From: Aestuariimicrobium sp. p3-SID1156
GTDB taxonomy: Bacteria; Actinomycetota; Actinomycetes; Propionibacteriales; Propionibacteriaceae
Assembly (NCBI RefSeq): GCF_025144225.1
Contig: NZ_JALXXB010000004.1
Coordinates: 162,527-226,526, forward strand
Direction: 5' to 3'
DNA length: 64,000 bases
Part shown: positions 1 to 8,628 of the stretch, one piece after another
Layout of the letters: each line of letters starts with the position of its first letter
Position numbering within the stretch: position 1 is the first letter of the stretch
Made by a program: the position numbers and the translations under genes
The notes under the pieces: model-generated
Databases searched by the model: none
The model's input: the letters and a program-made list of their open reading frames with translations, nothing else
Told to the model about the DNA's origin: nothing

Positions 1-812
1 TGATCGCCGGGAACCTCGCCCGCACAGCCCTGCCCGAGGGCGACCCGATGGACGTCCGCGCGGCCTCGATCTCGCTGCCGGCCCGCGAGGGTGAAGTCGA
101 CTCCAACCCGGTGATGTACGCCAGGTCGATGGACCGCCCGGAGTTCCGCGCCAGGTTCATCGCCGAGGTGAAGAAGGTCATCCAGCCCGGCGAGGTCGTC
201 GGCGTCCCGGCGGTGCTGGGGCTCAACGACCCGACCGTGCATGCCGAGGTCGAGAAGGGTCTGGGCGCTGAAGTCTTCGAGATCGTCAGCCAGCCGCCCT
301 GCGTCCCCGGCATGCGGATGAACCAGCACCTCACCGTGCGCCTCAAGGAACTCGGTGTCCGCATCGTCCTGGGTGCCGAGGTCGTCGGCCTGCAGGCCCA
401 CGAGGGCCGGGTCACCGGAGTTGACGTCCGCACCGCCGGACGCGTGCGCACCCTGGCGGCCGAGGCAGTCATCCACTGCGGCGGCGGATTCGAGTCCGGT
501 GCCCTGGCGGTTGATTCCCACAACCGCGTGTCCGAAACCCTCTTCGACTTGCCCATCACCGCCACCGACGCGACCGAACTCATCCACGGCGACTACTGGG
601 GTGCGCCCCAGCCGCTGTTCGAAGTGGGCGTTCGCGTCGACGAGGCGATGCGCATCCTGGACGCCGAGGGCCACCCCGTGTACCCCAACCTCTTCGCCGC
701 CGGCGGAATCCTGGCCGGGGCGATCCGCTGGCACGAGAAGTCCGGCGAGGGCATCGCCCTGGGCAGTGCGCACAAGGCGGCACGAACCATCTGTGAAGGA
801 GACCTGTCATGA
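1..812 (+). CDS. glpB: Anaerobic glycerol-3-phosphate dehydrogenase subunit B, 5'-truncated by the window edge
   Basis: The frame is open from base 3, so the N-terminus lies outside the window. GlpB is the FMN-binding flavoprotein subunit that works with GlpA (FAD) and GlpC (FeS) to oxidise glycerol-3-phosphate to dihydroxyacetone phosphate and pass electrons to the quinone pool. The visible C-terminal part has the family's flavin-fold stretch with a Gly-rich HCGGGFESGAL segment and the late FAAGG segment. It ends in ATGA, sharing 4 bases with glpC, as expected for a co-translated glpABC operon. glpA should lie immediately upstream. The family call rests on motif resemblance plus the glpC neighbour. 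Confidence 0.88.
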   Translation, partial: IAGNLARTALPEGDPMDVRAASISLPAREGEVDSNPVMYARSMDRPEFRARFIAEVKKVIQPGEVVGVPAVLGLNDPTVHAEVEKGLGAEVFEIVSQPPCVPGMRMNQHLTVRLKELGVRIVLGAEVVGLQAHEGRVTGVDVRTAGRVRTLAAEAVIHCGGGFESGALAVDSHNRVSETLFDLPITATDATELIHGDYWGAPQPLFEVGVRVDEAMRILDAEGHPVYPNLFAAGGILAGAIRWHEKSGEGIALGSAHKAARTICEGDLS

Positions 813-2074
813 CCAGCCACGAGGTCGTCCAGCAGGGCGAGAGCCACGAGCACAACACCCTGGCAAGGGCCAGCCTTGACAACTGCGTCAAGTGCACGAT
901 CTGCGAGACCCAGTGCCCGGTCTCGCGCGTGACCCCGCTGTTCACCGGACCCAAGTTCGTCGGCCCCCAGGCCGAACGTTTCCGCAATGGCGAATCGGTG
1001 GACAAGTCGTTGGACTACTGCTCCTCCTGCGGTATCTGTACCCAGGCCTGCCCCCAAGGCGTCAAGATCGCAGAGATCAACACCGTCGCGCGCGCGGTCA
1101 TGAAGGAGGACCACATGCCCGTGCGCGACCGCCTGATCGTCCAGACCACGCTAATGGGCAGGTTCATGACCCCCTTCGCACCGGTCGCGAACATGGCGCT
1201 GAAGAACAAGCCGGTCCGCAAGATCATGCAGGCCGTGGTCGGGGTGGCCGAGGACGCGCCCATGCCGCCGGCCCAGATGCAGAGCTTCGAGGGCTGGCTC
1301 AAGCGGCGTCCCCGACCGAAGACCCAGCCCACGCGTGAGCCGATCGTCTTCTTCCACGGCTGCGCGGGGGGCTACTTCGAGGTCGAGACCTCGAAGAAGA
1401 CCGTCGAGGTGCTGGAGCACTTGGGCTACGAGGTGCTGGTCCCCAAGCAGGGCTGCTGCGGCCTGGCGCAGCAGAGCAATGGCCTGTTCGCCGGTGCCCG
1501 GCGCAGCGTCAACGCCCTGGTGGACGCCCTCCTGTCGGCAGGCAAGGGCCTCACCATCGTGTCCAGCTCGGGATCGTGCACGGGCATGCTGAAGCATGAA
1601 GCCCACGAGATCCTCGGCATGGACGACCCCCGCCTGATGGAGGTCGGCAGCCGGATCAGGGAGACCTCGGAGTTCCTGCTGGAGCTGCTCGACGAGGGCA
1701 TCCTGACCCCGGACATGCTCTCGCCGATCGAGGCGACCATCCCCTACCACCAGCCCTGCCAGGTGAAGTCCCAGGCCATGGGAACCCCGGCGGTCACGGT
1801 GATGGAGGCCATCCCAGGGGTGAAGGTCGTCGAGTCCGGTCAGCCGTGCTGCGGTATCGCGGGCACCTACGGCCTGAAGAAGGAGAAGTACGAGATCGCC
1901 AAGGCCGTCGGGCAGCCGGTTTTCGACATGGTCAAGGAGACCAACCCCGATCTGGGCACCTGTGACACCGAGACGTGCCGCTGGCAGATTCAGAAGCACT
2001 CCGGCGTCCGGATGGTGCACCCGGTGGAGCTGTTGCACCAGTCGCTGGGGCTGTCGAACGACCTGAAGGTGTAG
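809..2074 (+). CDS. glpC: Anaerobic glycerol-3-phosphate dehydrogenase subunit C
   Basis: GlpC is the iron-sulfur, membrane-associated subunit that transfers electrons from GlpAB to menaquinone. Two 4Fe-4S motifs are clear: C26-x2-C29-x2-C32-x3-C36-P and C71-x2-C74-x2-C77-x3-C81-P. Two CCG-type domains follow (a GCCGLAQ segment near residue 217 and a PCCGIAGTYG segment near residue 348), as in GlpC and heterodisulfide reductase subunit B. At 421 aa it has the usual family length. The start ATG overlaps the glpB stop (ATGA). Downstream, 40 bases separate it from a convergent gene, with no strong hairpin. Confidence 0.95.
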   Translation: MTSHEVVQQGESHEHNTLARASLDNCVKCTICETQCPVSRVTPLFTGPKFVGPQAERFRNGESVDKSLDYCSSCGICTQACPQGVKIAEINTVARAVMKEDHMPVRDRLIVQTTLMGRFMTPFAPVANMALKNKPVRKIMQAVVGVAEDAPMPPAQMQSFEGWLKRRPRPKTQPTREPIVFFHGCAGGYFEVETSKKTVEVLEHLGYEVLVPKQGCCGLAQQSNGLFAGARRSVNALVDALLSAGKGLTIVSSSGSCTGMLKHEAHEILGMDDPRLMEVGSRIRETSEFLLELLDEGILTPDMLSPIEATIPYHQPCQVKSQAMGTPAVTVMEAIPGVKVVESGQPCCGIAGTYGLKKEKYEIAKAVGQPVFDMVKETNPDLGTCDTETCRWQIQKHSGVRMVHPVELLHQSLGLSNDLKV

Positions 2075-2114
2075 GTGGAAGGTGTGACCCCACGAAGGTT
2101 CAACCGCAAGAGGC

Positions 2115-3068
2115 TCATGCCTGTGGATCGTGCTCAGACGGTGTGAGGCCGGCCTCCCGCAAGTAGGGCACGATCGCAGCGATCTCCTCATTCGACAGCG
2201 GAACATAGGGTGGGGCCGTGAGCGCACAATCGATCAGCCCGAGCAGTTTCAGTGCAGCCTTGAACGCTCCAAGGGCCGATGACCCCCGGCCCATGCGGTT
2301 TCCAGCCGCTACATTGACGAGCCCGAACATCCGAAACAGCCGCTCCTGTTCGGCGCGCGCCCTACCATAGTCGCCCTCCTGACAAGCTTCCCACAGGCGG
2401 ACATAGCCTGCGGGATCGACGTTGCCGAGACCGGGAACGACTCCGCTGGCACCATACAGAAGGGCACCGTCCACTGTGAGCTCCGAGCCCGTGAGCAGGC
2501 TAACGTCATGCAGGTTCTTTTCTTGAGCGCCAAGAATCAGAGCACGAAGGCCGGCATCGCTGCCTGAGGAGTCCTTGACACCGGCGAGGATCCCTTCCTC
2601 CAGCAGCGGGAGGACTTCCACGGCATCGAGCTTTGTGCCGACGGATACCGGCAAATCGTACGCATAAACGGGCAGGTCACCGGCTGCTTCTTTGATCAGC
2701 TCATAGTGGCGGCGAATCTCGACGGGGTGAGTGCGCGTGTAGAAGGGGGCGGTGGCTACAATGCCTTGCGCCCCCAGGTCCTTCGCGCGTCGAATATGCT
2801 CGACCACCAGGAGTGTGGTCATATCGATGACACCTGCCACAACCGGCACACGGTCGGCTGCCCTTTCCACGATGGTGGCCACGACGGTGTCGCGGTGCTG
2901 ATCGGTGAGGAACGCCGCCTCGCTGGTGGATCCGAGAGCGAACAGGCCATGGACGCCGCCATTGAGCAGATGATCGACCAGCCGACTTAGGCTGGATGTG
3001 TCGATCGACAACTCGGGAGTGAAGGGAGTCGAGACTGGGGGCACAACGCCACGGAGCGGGTGGAACAT
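2115..3068 (-). CDS. Dihydrodipicolinate synthase/N-acetylneuraminate lyase family aldolase
   Basis: A class I pyruvate-type aldolase of the DapA/NanA superfamily, 317 aa. The Schiff-base lysine is K165 in AGVKDSSG and the conserved tyrosine is Y137 in YAYDLP; GSTSE (46-50) replaces the usual GTTGE. The start is backed by AAGGAG upstream of the ATG. It is the last gene of an operon with a GH32-like protein and a complete oligopeptide-type ABC importer, so a catabolic role on an imported 2-keto sugar acid or sialic-acid-like compound fits better than lysine biosynthesis. That substrate is inference; the family alone does not separate these activities. Confidence 0.85.
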   Translation of the reverse strand: MFHPLRGVVPPVSTPFTPELSIDTSSLSRLVDHLLNGGVHGLFALGSTSEAAFLTDQHRDTVVATIVERAADRVPVVAGVIDMTTLLVVEHIRRAKDLGAQGIVATAPFYTRTHPVEIRRHYELIKEAAGDLPVYAYDLPVSVGTKLDAVEVLPLLEEGILAGVKDSSGSDAGLRALILGAQEKNLHDVSLLTGSELTVDGALLYGASGVVPGLGNVDPAGYVRLWEACQEGDYGRARAEQERLFRMFGLVNVAAGNRMGRGSSALGAFKAALKLLGLIDCALTAPPYVPLSNEEIAAIVPYLREAGLTPSEHDPQA

Positions 3069-3090
3069 CAGACTCCTTCTGTGAAGAGGA

Positions 3091-4503
3091 TCAGGACTCG
3101 TGGAGGATTAGATCGCTGGAATGCAGCACAAGCTCGCCGCGAACGCCAAACACCGTAGAGTCGCGACAGCGCAGAACGATGGTTACCTGCCGATCAGGGA
3201 GTCCCGCCGGCCAGTGGATGGGTAGGTCCTGCCAGCCGGAACCCGTCAGCGAGGAGCCGGTGGCGACCCGCTCACGAGTCAACAAGTCGATCACCTCGAC
3301 ATCGATCACGCCACCAGGATTTACATCCGCATGCAACTCCAGGTCCGGCCCCAAAACTCGAAACGGGCCGATACTAAGCGTTCCTTCAGAACCCGTAGGT
3401 TCGTATCCGGCCAAGCGATCGAGGTCGACTTCCGCACGTCCCAACGCGGTTTCGCGAAAGCCGGTGTGGCGCCCATTGCTGCCAAAATAGTACAGCCACC
3501 AGCGAGTCCCCACCTGGACCGGCGCTGCGGCGTACAGGCAAGCTGCGTCAAAGGCTCCATCGGGGTAGGCCCCCTCTCCCCGGGGCAGGAAGGGACGGTA
3601 GGCCATGGGGAACTGCCAGTGCCTCAGGTCTCGGGCGCACATCAAGCTAAGGTCAACAGTGTCCCAGTCCTCCCGGAGCCGATCACCATCGTGGTAGATC
3701 GAGCCGAATCCGATCCAGAGGTCATCCAGCCTCATCACCGGGAAGGAGTACAACTGGTGCCAAGCATCCACCCCGCGCGCGCAGGGTTCGGGCTCGGTCC
3801 AATGGATGAAATCCGTGCTCGTAGAAAGCGCCTGGACGCGCAGTGCGTCGACCCAGATTCGAGTGATCACCGCATAGCGTTGGAACTCTTCGTCCCAGAA
3901 AACGACATTGTGGGTGTCCGCCAAGGGGCGATGTTCGGGCCAAGGCACCAGCTCGCCGAAGTGCAATCCGTCTGCGGAATAGCCGGCCGCGAGGTGATGA
4001 CCGCCGCCGGGGTGGTCGATACGGGTCACCACCTTGTATCGACGCGCGGGATCCGGGTCTCGCTCATCGAGCATCACCCCGGCGCCATGGGCATCCATGA
4101 TGAGGATGTTGTTGTCTGTTGTGCCGTCAAGTTCCACGATGCCGAGGTTAGGTTTTTCCCATTTGATGCCGTCTGTCGATTCAGCGTAGGCGAGCGCCAC
4201 ACGGCGACCTACGGCGGGGACATAATCCATGTGGGCACGGTCAGCCAGAGGCGTTGCGGCTGAGACCTCATCCACCACGAATTCGGTGTAGTAGAGCCGA
4301 TACACTCCAGCCCGCTGGTCGTGAATGACATTGGGATAGCCGTTGTCGATGCGAGGCTCGTATGGTCGGCTGGGGGTCGCGAACAGTTCCTCCTCAAGCA
4401 GCGGTGCCCGTTCATCCTTGCGCACTGGACCTGGCCGAAGGACCATGCCCGAGCACCAATGGTGGAGGATCGTTCCCGGGTCGAGGAAGCGGTAGGTGTT
4501 CAT
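3091..4503 (-). CDS. GH32-like five-bladed beta-propeller protein, putative glycoside hydrolase
   Basis: About 470 aa with repeated propeller-blade segments such as RRVALAYAESTDGIKWEKP, the AAGYSADGLHFGE segment and LSTSTDFIHWTEP, the S-x-D-x-x-x-W pattern of GH32/GH43/GH130-type propellers. A C-terminal beta-rich part (about 370-470) resembles the accessory sandwich domain of GH32 enzymes. No signal peptide is visible, so it probably acts on imported substrate. Two ATGs are adjacent at 4506 and 4503; AGGAGG lies 2 nt before the first and 5 nt before the second, so 4503 is preferred. It overlaps the ABC ATPase stop. Its neighbours point to catabolism of an imported glycoside. Substrate unknown. 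Confidence 0.65.
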   Translation of the reverse strand: MNTYRFLDPGTILHHWCSGMVLRPGPVRKDERAPLLEEELFATPSRPYEPRIDNGYPNVIHDQRAGVYRLYYTEFVVDEVSAATPLADRAHMDYVPAVGRRVALAYAESTDGIKWEKPNLGIVELDGTTDNNILIMDAHGAGVMLDERDPDPARRYKVVTRIDHPGGGHHLAAGYSADGLHFGELVPWPEHRPLADTHNVVFWDEEFQRYAVITRIWVDALRVQALSTSTDFIHWTEPEPCARGVDAWHQLYSFPVMRLDDLWIGFGSIYHDGDRLREDWDTVDLSLMCARDLRHWQFPMAYRPFLPRGEGAYPDGAFDAACLYAAAPVQVGTRWWLYYFGSNGRHTGFRETALGRAEVDLDRLAGYEPTGSEGTLSIGPFRVLGPDLELHADVNPGGVIDVEVIDLLTRERVATGSSLTGSGWQDLPIHWPAGLPDRQVTIVLRCRDSTVFGVRGELVLHSSDLILHES

Positions 4504-5537
4504 CATTGCCTCCTGAGCGGGCTCATGGCTGGGGGTTCGGGCAGGTGACATGCCACCTGGTGCAGATGGTCAGCGTCGCGCGCGGCTCTCAAGAGGGGTT
4601 CCTCGACACGGCACACTTCCATGACATAAGAGCAGCGGGTATGGAACGGGCATCCGCTCGGCTTGTTAATGGGGCTCGGAACATCGCCCCGCAGCACGAT
4701 GCGTTCGCGCCGCGCGGTTTCGTCCATGGTTGGCACTGCCGAGATGAGCGCCTGCGTGTACGGATGCTCGGCGCGCTCATGCAGGGTGGCCGAATTGAGC
4801 ACTTCCACTACCTTGCCGAGGTACATCACCATGGTGCGCCGGCTGATGTACTGCGCCACACCCACGTCGTGGGAGATGAAGAGGATGGATACGCGCGTCT
4901 CTCCTTGGACCGTACGAAGGATATTGACGACTTGGGCTTGAATCGAGACGTCGAGCGCGGACACGATCTCATCCGCGACGATCAGCTCCGGCCGTACCGA
5001 CAGGCCTCTAGCGATCGAGAGCCGCTGTCGCTGCCCGCCAGAGAACTCGTGCGGGTAGCGCTGGAGGTACTCGGGGCGGATATTGACCATCTCGCAGACC
5101 TCGGTGATGCGGTCAGCACGTTGCTCCGATGAATCCATGCCGTGCACCGAGAGCAACTCCGCGATCGCGTCTCCCACTCGCTGGCGCGGGTTGAAGGACG
5201 TGTACGGATCCTGGAAAATCATCTGAACGCGCTGCCGAAAGGCAAACTCGTCACTCCCACTCGTTCTCGTGACGTCCTCGAGGCCCTGGCCTAAATCGTA
5301 TTCGAGTACGCCAGAGGTCGGTCGCTCCAATCGAGCGAGCACCCGCCCAAGGGTGGTCTTGCCGCAGCCGGACTCGCCGAGGACCGCGACCGTCTCGCCA
5401 CGGCCGATCTCGAGATCCACGCCGTCCACAGCTTTTACGTCACCTACATGGCGGCGCAAGACACCTCTACGAACAGGGAAGTACTTGGTCAGTTTACTGG
5501 CTCGATAGAGGGAGGCGATGGCTTCAGTGCCGGTCAC
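4503..5537 (-). CDS. Oligopeptide/dipeptide-type ABC transporter ATP-binding protein (OppF/DppF-like)
   Basis: The second ATPase of the importer. Walker A GESGCGKTT is at 54-62, the signature SGGQRQRLS follows, Walker B is LIVADEIVSALD (I replaces the usual P after DE), and the C-terminal oligopeptide-type extension contains HPYTQALISAVP and a CPFHTRC cysteine segment. The start was taken as GTG at 5537: AGGAGG lies 7 nt upstream and GTGA overlaps the stop of the preceding gene. A longer upstream ATG exists but would run 61 nt into that gene. Energises uptake from the cytoplasmic face. Confidence 0.9.
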   Translation of the reverse strand: MTGTEAIASLYRASKLTKYFPVRRGVLRRHVGDVKAVDGVDLEIGRGETVAVLGESGCGKTTLGRVLARLERPTSGVLEYDLGQGLEDVTRTSGSDEFAFRQRVQMIFQDPYTSFNPRQRVGDAIAELLSVHGMDSSEQRADRITEVCEMVNIRPEYLQRYPHEFSGGQRQRLSIARGLSVRPELIVADEIVSALDVSIQAQVVNILRTVQGETRVSILFISHDVGVAQYISRRTMVMYLGKVVEVLNSATLHERAEHPYTQALISAVPTMDETARRERIVLRGDVPSPINKPSGCPFHTRCSYVMEVCRVEEPLLRAARDADHLHQVACHLPEPPAMSPLRRQ

Positions 5538-6607
5538 GTGCGAGCCTCCTGACCGGAGGAGTCTTCGACTCTGGCGTCGTCCCTTCTGGAGCATTCCGAC
5601 ATCCCGTCCTCATCGAGCAGCACACAACGGGCCACATGTCCATCTGCGGCTTGTCGGAAGGCGATCTTGCCTGTCAGACATCTGTCCTGGACGTAGGGAC
5701 AGCGACCAGCAAACTCGCAGCCGTCGGTCACCGACGCCGGTGAAGGCGTTTGTCCGGCGATCGTGCGCAGGGGGACGTTGGGGTCCATACCCATGAAGGG
5801 CACTGACTGAAGCAGGGCCTGTGTGTAAGGGTGCTGAGGATTCTTCAGCACCTGCTCGCGAGAGCCGTGTTCCACTACGCGGCCGAGGTACATGACCGCG
5901 ACATCATCCGCGACCTCAGAGACCAGCCCCATGTTGTGGGTGATCAGAACGACCGTCTTGCCCGCCTCCTGCTGCAGCGTCTTGAGCAGTTCCATGATCT
6001 GGGCCTGAATCGTTACGTCCAGCGCCGTAGTCGGTTCATCCGCTATTAGTAGATCCGGGTCGCAGATCATCGCCATCGCAATCATCACGCGCTGCCGCAT
6101 CCCGCCAGAGAACTCATGGGGATAGGCGTCAACGCGGCGTTCTGCGTCCGGGATACCTAGCCTGGAGAACATCTTGACCACTAACTCACGCGCCTCGCGG
6201 CGGGAGATCTTGCGGTGCTGATGCAGGTTCTCTGCAACTTGGCGCCCGACCTTGTGAGCTGGGTTCAACGAAGACATGGTGTCTTGGAAGATCATGCCGA
6301 TCCGAGCGCCGCGGATCCCTCGGATCTGCGCCCCGTATCGCGACATCGAGCTGATCTCTTGGTCTCGACCATCGACGGTAAACAACACTCGTCCACCTGT
6401 GATCTCGCCATTTTCGGGTAGCAGCTGGACGACGCTGTGGACCGTCACCGATTTGCCACAGCCTGACTCTCCCACGATGCACAGGAAACTGCCGCGCTCA
6501 ATGTCGAGACTTACCTGGCGCAGGATGTGCACCTCCCCCTCGGATGTTGTGAACTTCACATCAAGATCCTGAATCGAGAGGATCGGATCGGTCCCAAGCC
6601 GACTCAT
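5534..6607 (-). CDS. Oligopeptide/dipeptide-type ABC transporter ATP-binding protein (OppD/DppD-like)
   Basis: 357 aa ATPase with Walker A GESGCGKS, signature SGGMRQR, Walker [14 protein letters not shown], and the C-terminal [13 protein letters not shown] plus CPYVQDRC segment typical of OppD/DppD. Its start ATG overlaps the end of the upstream permease by 4 bases and its own stop is shared with the next ATPase (GTGA). Pairs with the OppF-like ATPase to power one importer. Confidence 0.92.
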   Translation of the reverse strand: MSRLGTDPILSIQDLDVKFTTSEGEVHILRQVSLDIERGSFLCIVGESGCGKSVTVHSVVQLLPENGEITGGRVLFTVDGRDQEISSMSRYGAQIRGIRGARIGMIFQDTMSSLNPAHKVGRQVAENLHQHRKISRREARELVVKMFSRLGIPDAERRVDAYPHEFSGGMRQRVMIAMAMICDPDLLIADEPTTALDVTIQAQIMELLKTLQQEAGKTVVLITHNMGLVSEVADDVAVMYLGRVVEHGSREQVLKNPQHPYTQALLQSVPFMGMDPNVPLRTIAGQTPSPASVTDGCEFAGRCPYVQDRCLTGKIAFRQAADGHVARCVLLDEDGMSECSRRDDARVEDSSGQEART

Positions 6608-7590
6608 GACTCGACCCTCTTTCCGAGCAGATTGTCCCGAAGGATCTTGCGCACTGGGGTTCTACGCGTCTTGGGGTCAAGGACATCGCGCAGACCGTCA
6701 CCGACAAAGTTGATTCCAGTGACGAAGATGATGATCGCGAGGGCTGGTGCGACCCACAGCCACCAGTAGGACTTCATCACCTCAGATGACTCGGCTGCCG
6801 AAAGTAAGTTACCCCACGTTGGGGTAGTCACGGGGACGCCTAAGCCGAGGAAGCTCAGACCCGCCTCAGCGATGATGTAGTGGGCGATGTTGATCGTGAA
6901 TGCCACCACGATGGGGCTGAGAGCGTTCGGCAGCATGTGCTTGAACACGATCCGCGGTCGGGAGTACCCGAACGAGCGTGTGGCCTCGACGAAGGTCTCC
7001 TCGCGCAGGGACATGAACTCACTACGTACGAGTCTGAATGTCGTCATCCATCCGGAAAGCGCGAACACGAGCACCACATTGTTGACGCCTTGGCCGAGCA
7101 GGGACACGAAGATCATTACGAGGATCAGGTTCGGAAACGTCATCACGACCTCAGAGATGCGCATGAGAATGCCATCGATTGGACCGCGCATGTACCCCGC
7201 AATTGCACCCAATACCGTCCCGAGAAGAGTCTCGAGTAGTGAAGCAGCGACCCCGACGTAAATAGAGGTCCGAGCCCCGTGCAGCACGCGCGCGAACACA
7301 TCTCGACCGAGTTGATCGGTACCCAGCCAATGGTCGGCGCTGGGTGGCTGTCGTGACTGAGCGGGATTCATTTGCGTCGGGCTGTAACCCGTGATTTGTT
7401 CAGCGAACACGGCAGCCAGGACCATCAGTACAATGACCGTCAGGCCAAGCATCGCGTTGCGATTGTGCAGGAACGACCTCGCATAGGCGTGGAGCGATGA
7501 CTCTGGTTTGCGGAGGGCTTGTCGCCCTGCCTGCCGGGGAGTCGGAACAGGCTGTAGGGAAGAAGCGGCGTTGTGGGTGTGGGAGCTCAT
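6604..7590 (-). CDS. ABC transporter permease (DppC/OppC-like)
   Basis: 328 aa. A cytoplasmic N-terminus of about 45 residues leads into a first membrane segment (MLGLTVIVLMVLAAVFAEQI) and then the binding-protein-dependent permease domain. The EAA-type loop reads EATRSFGYSRPRIVFKHMLPN, and LGTDQLGRDVFARVLHGAR is the typical DppC/OppC periplasmic segment. The AAGGAA ribosome site lies 6 nt before the ATG. Nine bases separate it from the upstream DppB-like gene. Confidence 0.93.
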   Translation of the reverse strand: MSSHTHNAASSLQPVPTPRQAGRQALRKPESSLHAYARSFLHNRNAMLGLTVIVLMVLAAVFAEQITGYSPTQMNPAQSRQPPSADHWLGTDQLGRDVFARVLHGARTSIYVGVAASLLETLLGTVLGAIAGYMRGPIDGILMRISEVVMTFPNLILVMIFVSLLGQGVNNVVLVFALSGWMTTFRLVRSEFMSLREETFVEATRSFGYSRPRIVFKHMLPNALSPIVVAFTINIAHYIIAEAGLSFLGLGVPVTTPTWGNLLSAAESSEVMKSYWWLWVAPALAIIIFVTGINFVGDGLRDVLDPKTRRTPVRKILRDNLLGKRVES

Positions 7591-7599
7591 GCTAGTTCC

Positions 7600-8553
7600 T
7601 TAGCTCAGTCGCACGCGGGGATCGAGAATGGACTTGACGACGTCGATCAGGAAGCTGGCGAACAAGATCATGAGCGCAATAAGCATGCTGGTCACCATAA
7701 TTACCGGATAGTCCGAACTCGATACCGCCGAGACCACGGTGTGTCCAATGCCGGGCCAACGAAAGATCGTTTCGATGAGCACCGATCCGCCGACCAGCAG
7801 AGGCAAACGGAAGGCCAGAATCACCATCACAGGTCCCAAGGAGTTCCGGAAGACGTGGCCATACAACACCTTCCATTCTGGGACGCCCTTGCTGCGCGCT
7901 GTTTTCACGAATTCCTTGCCCATGGTGTCGAGGACCGAGTTTCGGGTGTAACGGATTAGTACGGCAAGCATGCCGAAGGTAAGGGCGGCTACGGGTAGAA
8001 CTAACTGTGGCAGACGATCCAGGAAAGTGATCTGGCCAGGAAGCATTCGGCCACCCGCGGGCAGCCAGCCGAGGCGGTACGAGAAAATTTGCAACAAGGC
8101 TATGCCAAAGAAGAAGTCCGGCACAGCAATGCCGATCACCGCGATCGTTCGCGCGAGCTTGTCAGCGATTCCGCCGGGCTTTGCGCCGGCGAAGAGTCCT
8201 AGACTCAGAGCGATAGTGGTGGAGAGTAGCATGGCCAGCCCCACCAGCTCAAGGGTCGCGGGCAACCGTAACGCAAGTATGTCCGAGATTCTCTGGCCCG
8301 AGGAAATGCTGTATCCAAAGTCACCGGTGACCATGTTGCCCAGCCAACGTAAGTACTGGATGGGCAAGGGGGCGTTGAGGCCCAGTGATTCACGCAGTCG
8401 TTCCAGGTTGGCCGGATCGTTGGCCGCATCCGGAGGCACCATGTACAGGATGGGATCCACGGGGGAAAGGCGGATCGCAAAGAAAATCAGCATGCTGATT
8501 AATAGGGCCATGGGCACGAGAATCAAAATCCGTCTAATGAGGAAGGTGATCAC
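7600..8553 (-). CDS. ABC transporter permease (DppB/OppB-like)
   Basis: 317 aa with a GTG start, GGAG about 8 nt upstream. The N-terminal membrane segment (ILILVPMALLISMLIFFAI) is followed by the DppB signature with DPANLERLRESLGLNAPLPIQ. The EAA loop is YTRNSVLDTMGKEFVKTARSKG. First permease of the importer; it lies 75 bases downstream of the substrate-binding protein gene on the same strand. Confidence 0.93.
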   Translation of the reverse strand: MITFLIRRILILVPMALLISMLIFFAIRLSPVDPILYMVPPDAANDPANLERLRESLGLNAPLPIQYLRWLGNMVTGDFGYSISSGQRISDILALRLPATLELVGLAMLLSTTIALSLGLFAGAKPGGIADKLARTIAVIGIAVPDFFFGIALLQIFSYRLGWLPAGGRMLPGQITFLDRLPQLVLPVAALTFGMLAVLIRYTRNSVLDTMGKEFVKTARSKGVPEWKVLYGHVFRNSLGPVMVILAFRLPLLVGGSVLIETIFRWPGIGHTVVSAVSSSDYPVIMVTSMLIALMILFASFLIDVVKSILDPRVRLS

Positions 8554-8628
8554 CGCTCACTCCGATCTGCATCAGATAGCAGGCTCACATCGCCGGCGCG
8601 GATCAACGAGCCGACCCGCGCCCCGAGG